DNA of 38,872 bases. Source: Deltaproteobacteria bacterium (lineage in GTDB: Bacteria; Desulfobacterota; Syntrophia; Syntrophales; UBA5619). The notes below the pieces were generated by a model. It saw only the letters and a list, made by a program, of their open reading frames with translations, made no database searches and had not been told where the DNA came from. Shown here piece by piece: positions 8,179 through 15,826 of the stretch (position 1 is the first letter of the stretch; each line of letters begins with the position of its first letter). The translations under genes were made by a program, and so were the position numbers. Location: the NCBI GenBank assembly GCA_021372695.1, contig JAJFTY010000223.1:1-38872 (forward strand), written 5' to 3'.

Positions 8179-9351
8179 ATGGATCGGAATCAAGGCGTGA
8201 TGGCGGTTTTCGCCCGGGAGTGCCGACGGATGCGCTCCCAACGTTTCTATCCGCTTTTCATGCTCGTGCTCCCCGTGCTCTCCTTTGCGCTTCTCTGGGC
8301 CATCTTTCAGCAACAGGTCCCGCGAAACCTGCCGGTCGTTGTCTGTGACGAGGACCATTCCGCCCTTTCCAGGGAGATCATCCGGAGGATCGACGCGACC
8401 CCTTCCATGAGGGTGGCGGCGGTGGACGATTTTGCCCAGGGACGAAACCTCATCATGACGCGCAAGGCCTACGCCCTCATCCGGATTCCCACGGGTACGG
8501 AGCGAGAGGTCGGCCGGGGCATGACCGCCGAGATCGCCTGCCTTTACAACGCCCAGTTCATCCTTCCGGGCAGCATGGTCACCCGGGACCTCGGGCAGCT
8601 GGTGGCGACGCTCTCCCAAGGCATCGACATCCGCCGCAGGCAAGGACGGGGGGACACGGATGCCGCAGCGCGCGTTCATGCGGAACCGATTCGCGTCGAC
8701 CAGCATGCCCTGTTCAACCCACAGCTCAACTACGTCTATTATCTGCTGACCATGCTCCTGCCGACCATGCTCCAGATCTTTATCCTGATCACGGCCGTAC
8801 AGGCTGTCGGCAGTGAACTGAAGGAGAAAACCGCATCGGAATGGCTTGCCACTGCCGGGTCCACTTGGCGTGCCGTCCTGGGCAAGCTCCTGCCGCAGAC
8901 GATTCATTATCTCTTTCTCGGGATGTTCATGATCATCCTCCTGTTTCAATGGCTCGCCATTCCGGTCCGGGGCAGTCTCGGGATGATCGCCGCGGGGACG
9001 GTATTGTTCGTCATGGCCTATCAGGCGATGGGCCTTTTTCTGGCCTCCTGGTTCGCGAATCTGCGGCTTGCGACCAGTGCGGCTGCGTTCTACTCTGCCC
9101 CGGCCTTCGCCTTCACCGGCGTGACATTCCCGCTGATGGCCATGCCTTTTCTCGGCCGTGTCTGGGGGGGAATCCTCCCGCTGACCTATTACTTGCAGTT
9201 GCTGGTCGGACAGGCCATCCGAGGAACGCCCGCCCGGAATGCCCTTCCCGAATGTCTGATCCTGCTCGCCTTCGTGGTCATCCTGCCTTTGATTTCCCTG
9301 CACCGGATGGAACGGGTGATGCGGCAGAGCCGATATTGGGGGCGGCTGTGA
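8179..9351 (+). CDS. ABC-2 type transporter permease (YhhJ/YbhS-like), first of two
   Basis: The 390-residue inner-membrane protein has one N-terminal transmembrane helix (about residues 23-44), a large periplasmic domain (about 45-175, containing PVVVCDEDHSALSREI), and a cluster of five further helices from about 185 to 370. This is the ABC2_membrane_3 architecture of drug exporters. GGGGGTGAG precedes the ATG. It should form a heterodimeric channel with the permease encoded immediately downstream, with which it overlaps by GTGA. No ATP-binding subunit is encoded in the operon, although the family normally needs one. The ATPase may be encoded elsewhere. Confidence 0.9.
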   Translation: MDRNQGVMAVFARECRRMRSQRFYPLFMLVLPVLSFALLWAIFQQQVPRNLPVVVCDEDHSALSREIIRRIDATPSMRVAAVDDFAQGRNLIMTRKAYALIRIPTGTEREVGRGMTAEIACLYNAQFILPGSMVTRDLGQLVATLSQGIDIRRRQGRGDTDAAARVHAEPIRVDQHALFNPQLNYVYYLLTMLLPTMLQIFILITAVQAVGSELKEKTASEWLATAGSTWRAVLGKLLPQTIHYLFLGMFMIILLFQWLAIPVRGSLGMIAAGTVLFVMAYQAMGLFLASWFANLRLATSAAAFYSAPAFAFTGVTFPLMAMPFLGRVWGGILPLTYYLQLLVGQAIRGTPARNALPECLILLAFVVILPLISLHRMERVMRQSRYWGRL

Positions 9352-10493
9352 ATCCATTCTATCAAGTCTTCCGGAATGAACTGCGTGCCATATTTTCGGA
9401 TGCGGGTGTCCTGCTCGTTTTCGTGGGCGCCATCGTCGTCTACTCCTTCTTTTACCCCCTTCCCTATCTGCCCCAGGTGCTCAGGGATGTTCCGGTGGTC
9501 GTGGTCGATCAGGACGGAAGTCCCCTCAGTCGGAAACTCGTCCGGATGTGTGACGCGCACCCTTTTCTGCGTGTGACAGGGTATGTCGGAAGCGTGCCCG
9601 AGGCGGAATCCCGGGTGAGGGAGGGACAAATCGGCGGTCTGATCGTCATCCCCGAGGGTTTTGCACGGGAGATTGCCCGCGGAGGGCAGGCCACGGTCGG
9701 CCTCTATGCCGATGCCGGCTATTTCCTCGTTTACCGCCAGGTGATGACGGGGATGGTTACGGCGGCCCGTACATTGTCGGCAGGCGTGAAAATTCGCCGC
9801 TTTCAGGCGGGGGGCAAAACAGAACACCAGGCCAGAGCGGCGCAGCGCCCCCTCTCCCTGATCACGATGCCCCTGTTCAACCCTTCCGAGGGGTATGCCA
9901 GTTATGTTGTCCCTGCCATCCTTGTCCTGATCCTGCAGCAGACGCTCTTGATCGGAATCGGGATGGTCGGAGGCACGGCCCGCGAGAATGCCAAACCAGG
10001 GACGGACCGGGTGACCTGCGGTCCTTTAGCGATCATCACCGGGAAGGCCTCTGCGTATCTGAGTCTCTATATGGTCAATGCCGTCTACTATTTCTTCGTC
10101 GTTTTCGGGATCTACGGATTTCCCCAACGTGGCGCGCCTCTTACGGTCATGCTGTTTCTCCTGCCTTTTCTGCTGTCGATCATCCTTCTCGGCCTCACCC
10201 TGGAAGGCCTCTTCTCCCGCCGCGAGACCGCCATACAGGTCCTGCTGATCACCTCCCTGCCCGCAGTTTTCCTGGCCGGTTTCTCATGGCCTGTCGAGGC
10301 CATACCATCCTGGCTTCGCTGGCTCTCCTTCCTCATTCCGAGCACTGCGGGGATCGAGGGATTTCTCCAGATCAACGAAATGGGCGCAACGCTCCATGAT
10401 GTCAAAGAGGAATGGCTCGTTCTCTGGGGGCTTTGCGCCTTCTACTATCTGCTGGCCTCTTGCTTCCTGCGCCACCGGATGCGTTTGCCCTGA
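9348..10493 (+). CDS. ABC-2 type transporter permease (YhhJ/YbhR-like), second of two
   Basis: The 381-residue protein has the same build as its neighbour: an N-terminal helix (LLVFVGAIVVYSFFY), a periplasmic domain with PVVVVDQDGSPLSRKL closely parallel to the first permease, then about five helices. The start is taken as GTG at 9348, overlapping the upstream stop (GTGA) with GGGGG upstream. Any ATG further upstream lies inside the first permease. The two permeases look like an ancient tandem duplicate. The operon ends here; the next gene has its own sigma-54 promoter. Confidence 0.9.
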   Translation: MNPFYQVFRNELRAIFSDAGVLLVFVGAIVVYSFFYPLPYLPQVLRDVPVVVVDQDGSPLSRKLVRMCDAHPFLRVTGYVGSVPEAESRVREGQIGGLIVIPEGFAREIARGGQATVGLYADAGYFLVYRQVMTGMVTAARTLSAGVKIRRFQAGGKTEHQARAAQRPLSLITMPLFNPSEGYASYVVPAILVLILQQTLLIGIGMVGGTARENAKPGTDRVTCGPLAIITGKASAYLSLYMVNAVYYFFVVFGIYGFPQRGAPLTVMLFLLPFLLSIILLGLTLEGLFSRRETAIQVLLITSLPAVFLAGFSWPVEAIPSWLRWLSFLIPSTAGIEGFLQINEMGATLHDVKEEWLVLWGLCAFYYLLASCFLRHRMRLP

Positions 10494-10506
10494 CAGGGCA
10501 ATCCCT

Positions 10507-10539
10507 TTTCATATTGAAATGAAACCACTCAATTTAGAA
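10507..10539. promoter_or_regulatory. Paired activator sites upstream of the three-repeat secreted protein
   Basis: A perfect TTTCA-TAT-TGAAA lies at 10507-10519 and a degenerate copy (ACTCA-ATT-TAGAA, 6 of 10 arm bases) at 10527-10539. Centres are again 20 bp apart, and the proximal centre is 83 bp before the sigma-54 promoter. The intervening DNA (10562-10610) is strongly AT-rich, as is common where IHF bends such promoters. Confidence 0.72.
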
Positions 10540-10615
10540 AGACCCTTTCCCGCCGCCACGAGCATATAGCGTTCTATCATATTCTAATTATTATGTTTAT
10601 AAGAACTGTTTGGAC

Positions 10616-10631
10616 TGGCATGAGGATTGCT
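10616..10631 (+). promoter_or_regulatory. Sigma-54 (-24/-12) promoter of the three-repeat secreted protein
   Basis: TGGCATG-AGGA-TTGCT differs from the sigma-54 consensus at one base. Initiation near 10642 gives a leader of about 58 bases before the ATG at 10701. Confidence 0.82.
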
Positions 10632-10700
10632 CTAAATGAAAGGCAAATGAGGCGACTCCCTGGGATGGGGAGAACAAAAACAATCGAAATGGAGGAAAAA

Positions 10701-11465
10701 ATGAAAACGACGAAGAGTTTGACCAAGAAGGCAACGGTGGTCCTGACCTGTGCATCCCTGATGCTGCTGACCGTTGGTGCATGGACGGCCTTTGCCGCCG
10801 GTGCAACCCTGCAGGAAAACGAGGCGATCTGGGGAAAGCCGATTAGCATTCAGAAACTGGACAACGGCGCGGAGAAGAGGTTCTACAAGTACCAGAATAC
10901 CGGGGCAATGAGCACCCCCTATTTCGTGTACCAGGACGGCAAGGTGGTCGAAGAAGGCCTGGCAGTGACGATCCCGGAGACCAAGAAGGCGGCAAAAATG
11001 GGACTCTCCTTCGACACGGCCAGCACCAGCTTCTATCAGAACCATCCGACCACAGCACAGGAATTGGACGCCATCTGGGGCAAGGTCGTTGCCGTACGGA
11101 CGCTCGAGGATGGCTCCCAGGAGAGGTATTACAAGTACCAGAACACTCAGAACTGGGGATATCACTGCTACCTGGTGAAGGACGGTAAGGTCCTCGGCGC
11201 CACCATGGCCAGTGTCATCGCCATTCCCGAGAAGCAGGCAGAGCCCCAGGGTGTCCGTTTGCCCCTGAATGCGGCCGTAGCAAATCCGGGTATCAAGACC
11301 GTCGCCGAAGTGGAGGAGACTTGGGGCCGTCCGGTGACCGTGAAGAAGCTGGCCAACGGGACGGAGGAACGGTACTACAAATGGGGGAACACGGCGCTGA
11401 GCGAAGCCAGGGCACTGTTCCTCTTCAAGGACGGAAAGTTGATCGCGTCCGCGGTGGCAAAGTAA
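10701..11465 (+). CDS. Secreted protein of three tandem BamE/SmpA-like repeats
   Basis: I do not recognise a named family. The 254-residue protein has a Sec signal peptide (about residues 1-33, cleavage after TAFAAG) and three diverged repeats of about 75-85 residues. Each repeat runs from an acidic helix through a WGK/RP motif and an N/DG-E-R(F/Y)YK(Y/W) strand to a final (Q/K)DGK(V/L) turn: AIWGKPISIQKL, AIWGKVVAVRTL and ETWGRPVTVKKL are the three equivalent positions. The helix-then-antiparallel-sheet pattern with a closing DGK turn resembles BamE/SmpA-like lipoprotein domains, but there is no lipobox cysteine, so it is probably soluble in the periplasm. GGAGG lies five bases before the ATG. 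It has its own sigma-54 promoter with activator sites like those of FadL and the exporter, so it probably serves the same response. Function unknown. Confidence 0.75.
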   Translation: MKTTKSLTKKATVVLTCASLMLLTVGAWTAFAAGATLQENEAIWGKPISIQKLDNGAEKRFYKYQNTGAMSTPYFVYQDGKVVEEGLAVTIPETKKAAKMGLSFDTASTSFYQNHPTTAQELDAIWGKVVAVRTLEDGSQERYYKYQNTQNWGYHCYLVKDGKVLGATMASVIAIPEKQAEPQGVRLPLNAAVANPGIKTVAEVEETWGRPVTVKKLANGTEERYYKWGNTALSEARALFLFKDGKLIASAVAK

Positions 11466-11507
11466 CCCAGACCGAAACAGGAGCGAAGGCAAAAACCTGA
11501 CCGAACG

Positions 11508-11566
11508 GGGCCGTGAAACCAATCCATTCTCACCGGATTGGAGTCTCACGGCCCTTTCTTTTTTTT
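11508..11566 (+). terminator. Rho-independent terminator
   Basis: GGGCCGTGA and CAATCC on the left pair with GGATTG and TCACGGCCC on the right, with small internal loops, followed by TTTC and eight Ts. This is a strong intrinsic terminator ending the sigma-54 regulon transcript. On the minus strand there is no T tract, so it does not serve the converging tct cluster. Confidence 0.9.
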
Positions 11567-11630
11567 GGTCCGGAGGTGCAGTCTTGAGGTCAAAACCGTT
11601 TTGTCCGGTAGTTTGCGCAACCGGCTTCGA

Positions 11631-13121
11631 TCACTTCCCTTTCCGTCGGATCATCCGGTAGAGGGGCGGAACGATCAGGGCCAGGGCTGAGACAAGATAG
11701 ATCGTCCCTGCAATCGGCCGGAAGATCATCGGAGCGATCGCGCCCTGGTTGATCATGAGCGATTCCCGCATGGCCGTCTCCATCATCGGTCCGATCACGA
11801 GGGCCAGAACCAAGGGTGCGGGCGAATAGCCCAGGTCGCGAAGGACGAAGCCGAGAATGCCGAAGAGGGCAAGCACGTAGAGGTCGACGAAACTCGAATT
11901 GACGCTGTAGACCCCGACCAGGCACATGAGTGTGATGAGGGGAAGAAGGATGGGTTTAGGAACCTTGGTGATCTGCCCGAATACCTGGACCAGGGGGAGA
12001 TTGAGCACCAGAAGCATCACGTTCCCCAGGTACATGCTGGCGATCACCCCCCAGAAGAGCTGGGGTTTTTCCGTCATCAGCATCGGCCCGGGGGTGATGC
12101 CGTGGAGCATGAGCGCCCCCACGACCACCGCCATGGCGGGCGTGAAAGGGACTCCCAGGGCCAGAAGCGGCACGTAGGCGCCGCCGACAGCTGCGTTGTT
12201 GGCCGCCTCCGGACCGGCCACCCCTTCGATCGCCCCCTCACCGAACTCTTCCGGGTGCCTGGAGGCCTTCTTCTCGGCCATGTAGGAGACGAAGGTCGAG
12301 ATGACCGGCGACGGCCCCGGCAGCAGGCCGATGAAAAAGCCGAGAACCGACCCCCGGAAAATCGGGGCGATGGAGCGTTTCCACTCCGCAAGCGTGGGCA
12401 GAAGGTCGCGCATCCTGACCCGGATCATCTCGCCCACATCCTCCTTTTCCACGGCCGTCAGCATCACCTCCGCGATCCCGAAGAGCCCCATCGCGACGGG
12501 AAGGAACTCCACCCCCTGCCCCAGTTCGCTGATGCCGAAGGTGAACCGGGCCGTGCCGTGCAGGCGGTCGGTCCCGACCGTGGAAAGCGCAAGACCGATC
12601 AGGAGCATGATCACGTTCTTGACGAGCGATCCGCTGCTCAGCCGGACCAGAAAGAGCAGACCCACCGCCCCGATGGCAAAGAATTCCGGCGGCCCGAACT
12701 TGAGCGCCGCGTCGGCCAGGACGGCCGCCGCAAACATCAGGCCAACGATCGAGAGGGTCCCCGCCACGAAGGAGCCCGCGGCCGAGATCGTCAGGGCCGC
12801 CCCGCCGCGGCCCTTGCGGGCCATCTGATAGCCGTCGATGCAGGTGACCACGGAGGCCGCCTCTCCCGGAATGTTCAGCAGGATGGAAGTGGTCGAGCCG
12901 CCGTACATCGAGCCGTAGTAGATCCCGGCGAAGAAGATCATCGCGGTTGTCGCTTCCATATTCAGCGTGAAGGAGAGCAGGATCGCCATCGATCCCAGGG
13001 GGCCGATGCCGGGAAGGACCCCGACGATCGTTCCGACCAGAGCGCCGATGAACGCCCACATCAGGTTGTAGGGGGTCACCGCGACCTGGAACCCCATCAT
13101 GAGTTGCTGCAGGACTTCCAT
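11631..13121 (-). CDS. tctA: Tripartite tricarboxylate transporter large permease (TctA family)
   Basis: This 496-residue, highly hydrophobic inner-membrane protein (about 11-12 helices) is the large channel subunit of a TTT uptake system for carboxylates. The family signatures are present: [20 protein letters not shown] near the N-terminus and [14 protein letters not shown] soon after, with a related second-half copy ([12 protein letters not shown]). The start at 13121 overlaps the last base of the tctB stop codon (TAATG) and has GGAGAGAGG upstream. It is the last gene of the cluster. Substrate cannot be read from TctA. Confidence 0.93.
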   Translation of the reverse strand: MEVLQQLMMGFQVAVTPYNLMWAFIGALVGTIVGVLPGIGPLGSMAILLSFTLNMEATTAMIFFAGIYYGSMYGGSTTSILLNIPGEAASVVTCIDGYQMARKGRGGAALTISAAGSFVAGTLSIVGLMFAAAVLADAALKFGPPEFFAIGAVGLLFLVRLSSGSLVKNVIMLLIGLALSTVGTDRLHGTARFTFGISELGQGVEFLPVAMGLFGIAEVMLTAVEKEDVGEMIRVRMRDLLPTLAEWKRSIAPIFRGSVLGFFIGLLPGPSPVISTFVSYMAEKKASRHPEEFGEGAIEGVAGPEAANNAAVGGAYVPLLALGVPFTPAMAVVVGALMLHGITPGPMLMTEKPQLFWGVIASMYLGNVMLLVLNLPLVQVFGQITKVPKPILLPLITLMCLVGVYSVNSSFVDLYVLALFGILGFVLRDLGYSPAPLVLALVIGPMMETAMRESLMINQGAIAPMIFRPIAGTIYLVSALALIVPPLYRMIRRKGK

Positions 13122-13588
13122 TATCCTCTCTCCATGATTCTCAGAATGAACTCTTCCATGAAGCCCCCCGGCACGACCACACCCAGGAACCCGGCGAAGA
13201 CCACGAAGGCGAGGATGGTCGTGAACAGGGCGGTGATCAAAGAGATCCCCGTGGTTTTGAAACGCAGCAGCCGGAAAAGTGCGAACAGGACAATGAAGGT
13301 GGAGACGAGAAAACTGCACGTTTTGAGGAGAACCGGGTAGACGATCAGGACCGCCGCAATTCCAACCGGTGCGATCTGTGTCCAGCTCCTCCCCTCTTCC
13401 CCGGTTTCCGTCTTCCGGAAAGCCCGCCAGACCTGGTAGGCGGCGACGGCCAGGAGACAGAAGGCGATGGCTGCGGGAAACTGGCCGGCTCCGGGCTGGG
13501 CAAGCGTCCCGACTTTGAGAGAGATCGATCCCGCGAAGTAGACCAAGGCGAAAACCAGGATTCCGATGGAAACGATACGCTCCTTCAT
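13121..13588 (-). CDS. tctB: Tripartite tricarboxylate transporter small permease (TctB family)
   Basis: The 155-residue protein has four predicted transmembrane helices (SIGILVFALVYFAGSI; FPAAIAFCLLAVAAY; two at the C-terminal half) and the SL..G...PGAGQFP segment typical of TctB. The start at 13588 is chosen because AAAGGG lies six bases upstream; an ATG ten codons earlier has no ribosome site. It pairs with TctA, whose start codon it overlaps, and with one or both binding proteins in the cluster. Confidence 0.85.
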   Translation of the reverse strand: MKERIVSIGILVFALVYFAGSISLKVGTLAQPGAGQFPAAIAFCLLAVAAYQVWRAFRKTETGEEGRSWTQIAPVGIAAVLIVYPVLLKTCSFLVSTFIVLFALFRLLRFKTTGISLITALFTTILAFVVFAGFLGVVVPGGFMEEFILRIMERG

Positions 13589-13618
13589 GGGTGACCCTTT
13601 AGCTGTGGTCTCCGTCAT

Positions 13619-13657
13619 GGGAAGGGGGTTTCCCGTTACCCGGAAAGCCCCCTTCCC
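13619..13657 (-). promoter_or_regulatory. Strong hairpin between tctC and tctB
   Basis: GGGAAGGGGGTTTCC and GGAAAGCCCCCTTCCC form a stem of about 15 bp with one bulged base around a loop of about seven bases. There is no T tract on the minus strand. It lies in the 142-base gap after the binding-protein gene and before the permease genes, where such hairpins often stabilise the upstream message or reduce downstream expression. Confidence 0.65.
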
Positions 13658-13730
13658 TGCGGATGAATGGTTCGTTTGGACCCGAAGCCAGGCGAGACGG
13701 CGTCAGACCACGCGCCTTCTCTCCATTGCA

Positions 13731-14726
13731 CTACGGGATCAGTTTCATCTCCTTGGCGATCTTGCGGAGCATATCCTCTTCCTTGTCCAGGAAGCTCTTG
13801 TAGGGCTCCCCGCGCAGGAAATAGGGGACCATGTTCAGGGCCGCACAGGCCGCCTTGTGCTGCGGATCCTGCGAAACCTTCTCGAGGCCGTCGGCCAGGA
13901 TGGTGATGATCTCCTTCGGGGTTCCCTTCGGGGCGAGATATCCGCGGTAGGAGCCCTCAACCAGGTTGACCCCCAGTTCCTTCAGGGTCGGGACATCGGG
14001 CAGCGAGGCGAGCCGCTTTTCGGTATAGACCGCCAGCGCCCTGAGCTTCTTGCCCTGGACGACCCCGGTCACGACCCCCACGTTGGTCGTGCAGACGTCG
14101 ACGTGGCCGCCTGCGGCCGCCTGCCAGGCCGGGGCGTCTCCGTCAAAGGGGACCATGTTGTAGCTCGTCCCGGTCAGCTTCGCGATCAGCAGGCCGTTGT
14201 ACCAGTCGTCCCCGCCGTTTCCGGAGTGGGAGAGTTTGATCTGTCCCGGCGCCTTCTTGGCCGCGTCGAGCAGATCCTGCAGCGTCTTGAACTTGCTGTC
14301 CATGGAGACGACCAGGATGCCCGGGTCGAAGATCATGTTCGCGATCGGCTCGAAGTCGGCCATCGTGTAGCCGGAGTTGGCATTGACCATCGAGTTGAGC
14401 TGCGTCTTGGGGGTCAGGCAGGTGGTCAGGGTATAGCCGTCGGGCTTGGTGTCCTTGCCCACCTCTTTCCAGACAATGGCGCCGTCCGCGCCGGGCTTGT
14501 AGACATTGACGAACCTCTGTTTCAGAACCTTCTCCAGGAAAGGCTGCGTGACCTGGGCCAACTGGTCGCTTCCGCCGCCTGCCTTGAAGCCGTGAATCAC
14601 AGTGACCGCCTTGGACGGATACTTCTCCGCAGCCATGGCGGCCGTTGCGCAAAAGACCATTCCAAGGACAAACAGGACCGCAAGAAGCCATCCCGCCGCC
14701 TTCCCTGCACGATTGAAACTCTTCAT
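13731..14726 (-). CDS. TTT periplasmic substrate-binding protein (Bug/TctC family), first
   Basis: The 331-residue protein has a signal peptide (about residues 1-29, ending AMAAEKYPSK) followed by the Bug-family start YPSKAVTVIHGFKAGGGSDQ and the later KPDGYTLTT and PGQIKLSHSGNGGDDW segments that line the carboxylate-binding cleft. AGGAGG precedes the ATG at 14726. It captures a carboxylate in the periplasm for the TctAB channel encoded just downstream. Two binding proteins occur in this cluster; this one is nearest the permeases. Confidence 0.92.
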   Translation of the reverse strand: MKSFNRAGKAAGWLLAVLFVLGMVFCATAAMAAEKYPSKAVTVIHGFKAGGGSDQLAQVTQPFLEKVLKQRFVNVYKPGADGAIVWKEVGKDTKPDGYTLTTCLTPKTQLNSMVNANSGYTMADFEPIANMIFDPGILVVSMDSKFKTLQDLLDAAKKAPGQIKLSHSGNGGDDWYNGLLIAKLTGTSYNMVPFDGDAPAWQAAAGGHVDVCTTNVGVVTGVVQGKKLRALAVYTEKRLASLPDVPTLKELGVNLVEGSYRGYLAPKGTPKEIITILADGLEKVSQDPQHKAACAALNMVPYFLRGEPYKSFLDKEEDMLRKIAKEMKLIP

Positions 14727-14837
14727 AGATTCCTCCTCGTTTAAATGTGGACCGTCGGAGGCCGGACTCCCGCAGAAGGGAGTCCCGGCCGCCGAATCTC
14801 CCGGTTGACGCCCGTCGAACTGCACCGGCGCAGACGC

Positions 14838-15731
14838 TTACTTCTTCGGGAAAAACCCCGTCTTGGTCAGCACCTTCCGGAGCTCTTCCCGGGCCGCCTC
14901 GTTCAGGGGGACCAGAGGCGGCCGGGGATCGCCGCCGTAGAGGCCGATCATCTCCATGGCCGCCTTCAGCCCCGGTATACCCCAGCGGCCTGTCACCGCA
15001 TTGTTGCTGTCGATGAGGTTCATCTGCAGTTCCCGCGCCTCGGCCATCTTCCCGGCATCGAAGAGCTTCTGCACGCGCGCGCATTCGTTCGGGAAGATGT
15101 TTGCCAGCGCCAGGGTTCCCCCGGTCGCGCCGAGGGCGAGGCTCGCGAAGAGGAAGCTTGCCGATCCCGCGAACACGGAGAAACCCGCAGGCGCGTTGCG
15201 GATCATGTCGGCGATCTGCACGATGTTGCCGCCGCTGTCCTTGATCCCGATGATGTTCGGGTGCCTCGCCAGTTCGACGGCGAGTTTGGCCGAGATGTTG
15301 ATTCCGGCGTTGCGGGGCATGTTGTACAGGATGACCGGCAGCGGGCTCGCGTCGGCCACGTCCGTGTAAAAGCGGGCCAGGACCGGATCGGTCATCTCCC
15401 CTTTGTAGTAGTTCGGCGTGACCACCAGGACCGCGTCGGCCCCTGCCTCAGCGGCCTTTTCGGAGAGACGGATCGTTTCCACCGTCGACTCCGCGCCCGT
15501 TCCGGCGATGACCGGTTTCTTTCCCTTCGCCCGGGCGCAGACGAACCGCATCAGCTCCTCTTTTTCCGCGGGTGAAAGCAGTACAAACTCCCCGTTCGAA
15601 CCCATGACCACGATCCCCTCCAGGTCGGAGCCCAGCCAGAAATCGAGATTCTTCCCCATCTTGTCATAGGCGATCTCCCCACCCGCGAACGGCGTCGCGA
15701 TGGGGGCATAGATACCATGCAGTTTGAACAT
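14838..15731 (-). CDS. DapA/HOGA-family aldolase, probably 4-hydroxy-2-oxoglutarate aldolase-like
   Basis: The 297-residue TIM-barrel is a class I aldolase of the dihydrodipicolinate synthase superfamily. The Schiff-base lysine is in IIGIKDSGGN, the proton-relay tyrosine in VILYNMPRNAG, and the carboxylate-binding loop reads MGSNGEF, as in human HOGA1, rather than the GTTGE of true DapA. Stretches such as VTPNYYKGEM, LALANIFP and RWGIPGLKAAM also resemble HOGA1, which splits 4-hydroxy-2-oxoglutarate to pyruvate and glyoxylate. The start at 15731 follows AAGGAGGT; an ATG nine codons earlier has no such site. The catabolic neighbours argue against lysine synthesis. Other 2-keto-3-deoxy acids remain possible substrates. 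Confidence 0.85.
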   Translation of the reverse strand: MFKLHGIYAPIATPFAGGEIAYDKMGKNLDFWLGSDLEGIVVMGSNGEFVLLSPAEKEELMRFVCARAKGKKPVIAGTGAESTVETIRLSEKAAEAGADAVLVVTPNYYKGEMTDPVLARFYTDVADASPLPVILYNMPRNAGINISAKLAVELARHPNIIGIKDSGGNIVQIADMIRNAPAGFSVFAGSASFLFASLALGATGGTLALANIFPNECARVQKLFDAGKMAEARELQMNLIDSNNAVTGRWGIPGLKAAMEMIGLYGGDPRPPLVPLNEAAREELRKVLTKTGFFPKK

Positions 15732-15826
15732 CGAAATGACCTCCTTGTTTTTCATCATGCGGGTGCTCCCACCCGGCCAACGCGTTTCCGGACCGGCCCG
15801 CCGCTCCGGTCCCGATACTCCTTATA

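Noticed and set aside
13566..14744. 392-codon plus-strand open frame
   Set aside because: It is antisense to tctC, which has a signal peptide, family motifs and a ribosome site.
14838..15731. Lysine-biosynthetic DapA
   Set aside because: The loop MGSNGEF and other stretches resemble 4-hydroxy-2-oxoglutarate aldolase, and the neighbours are catabolic.
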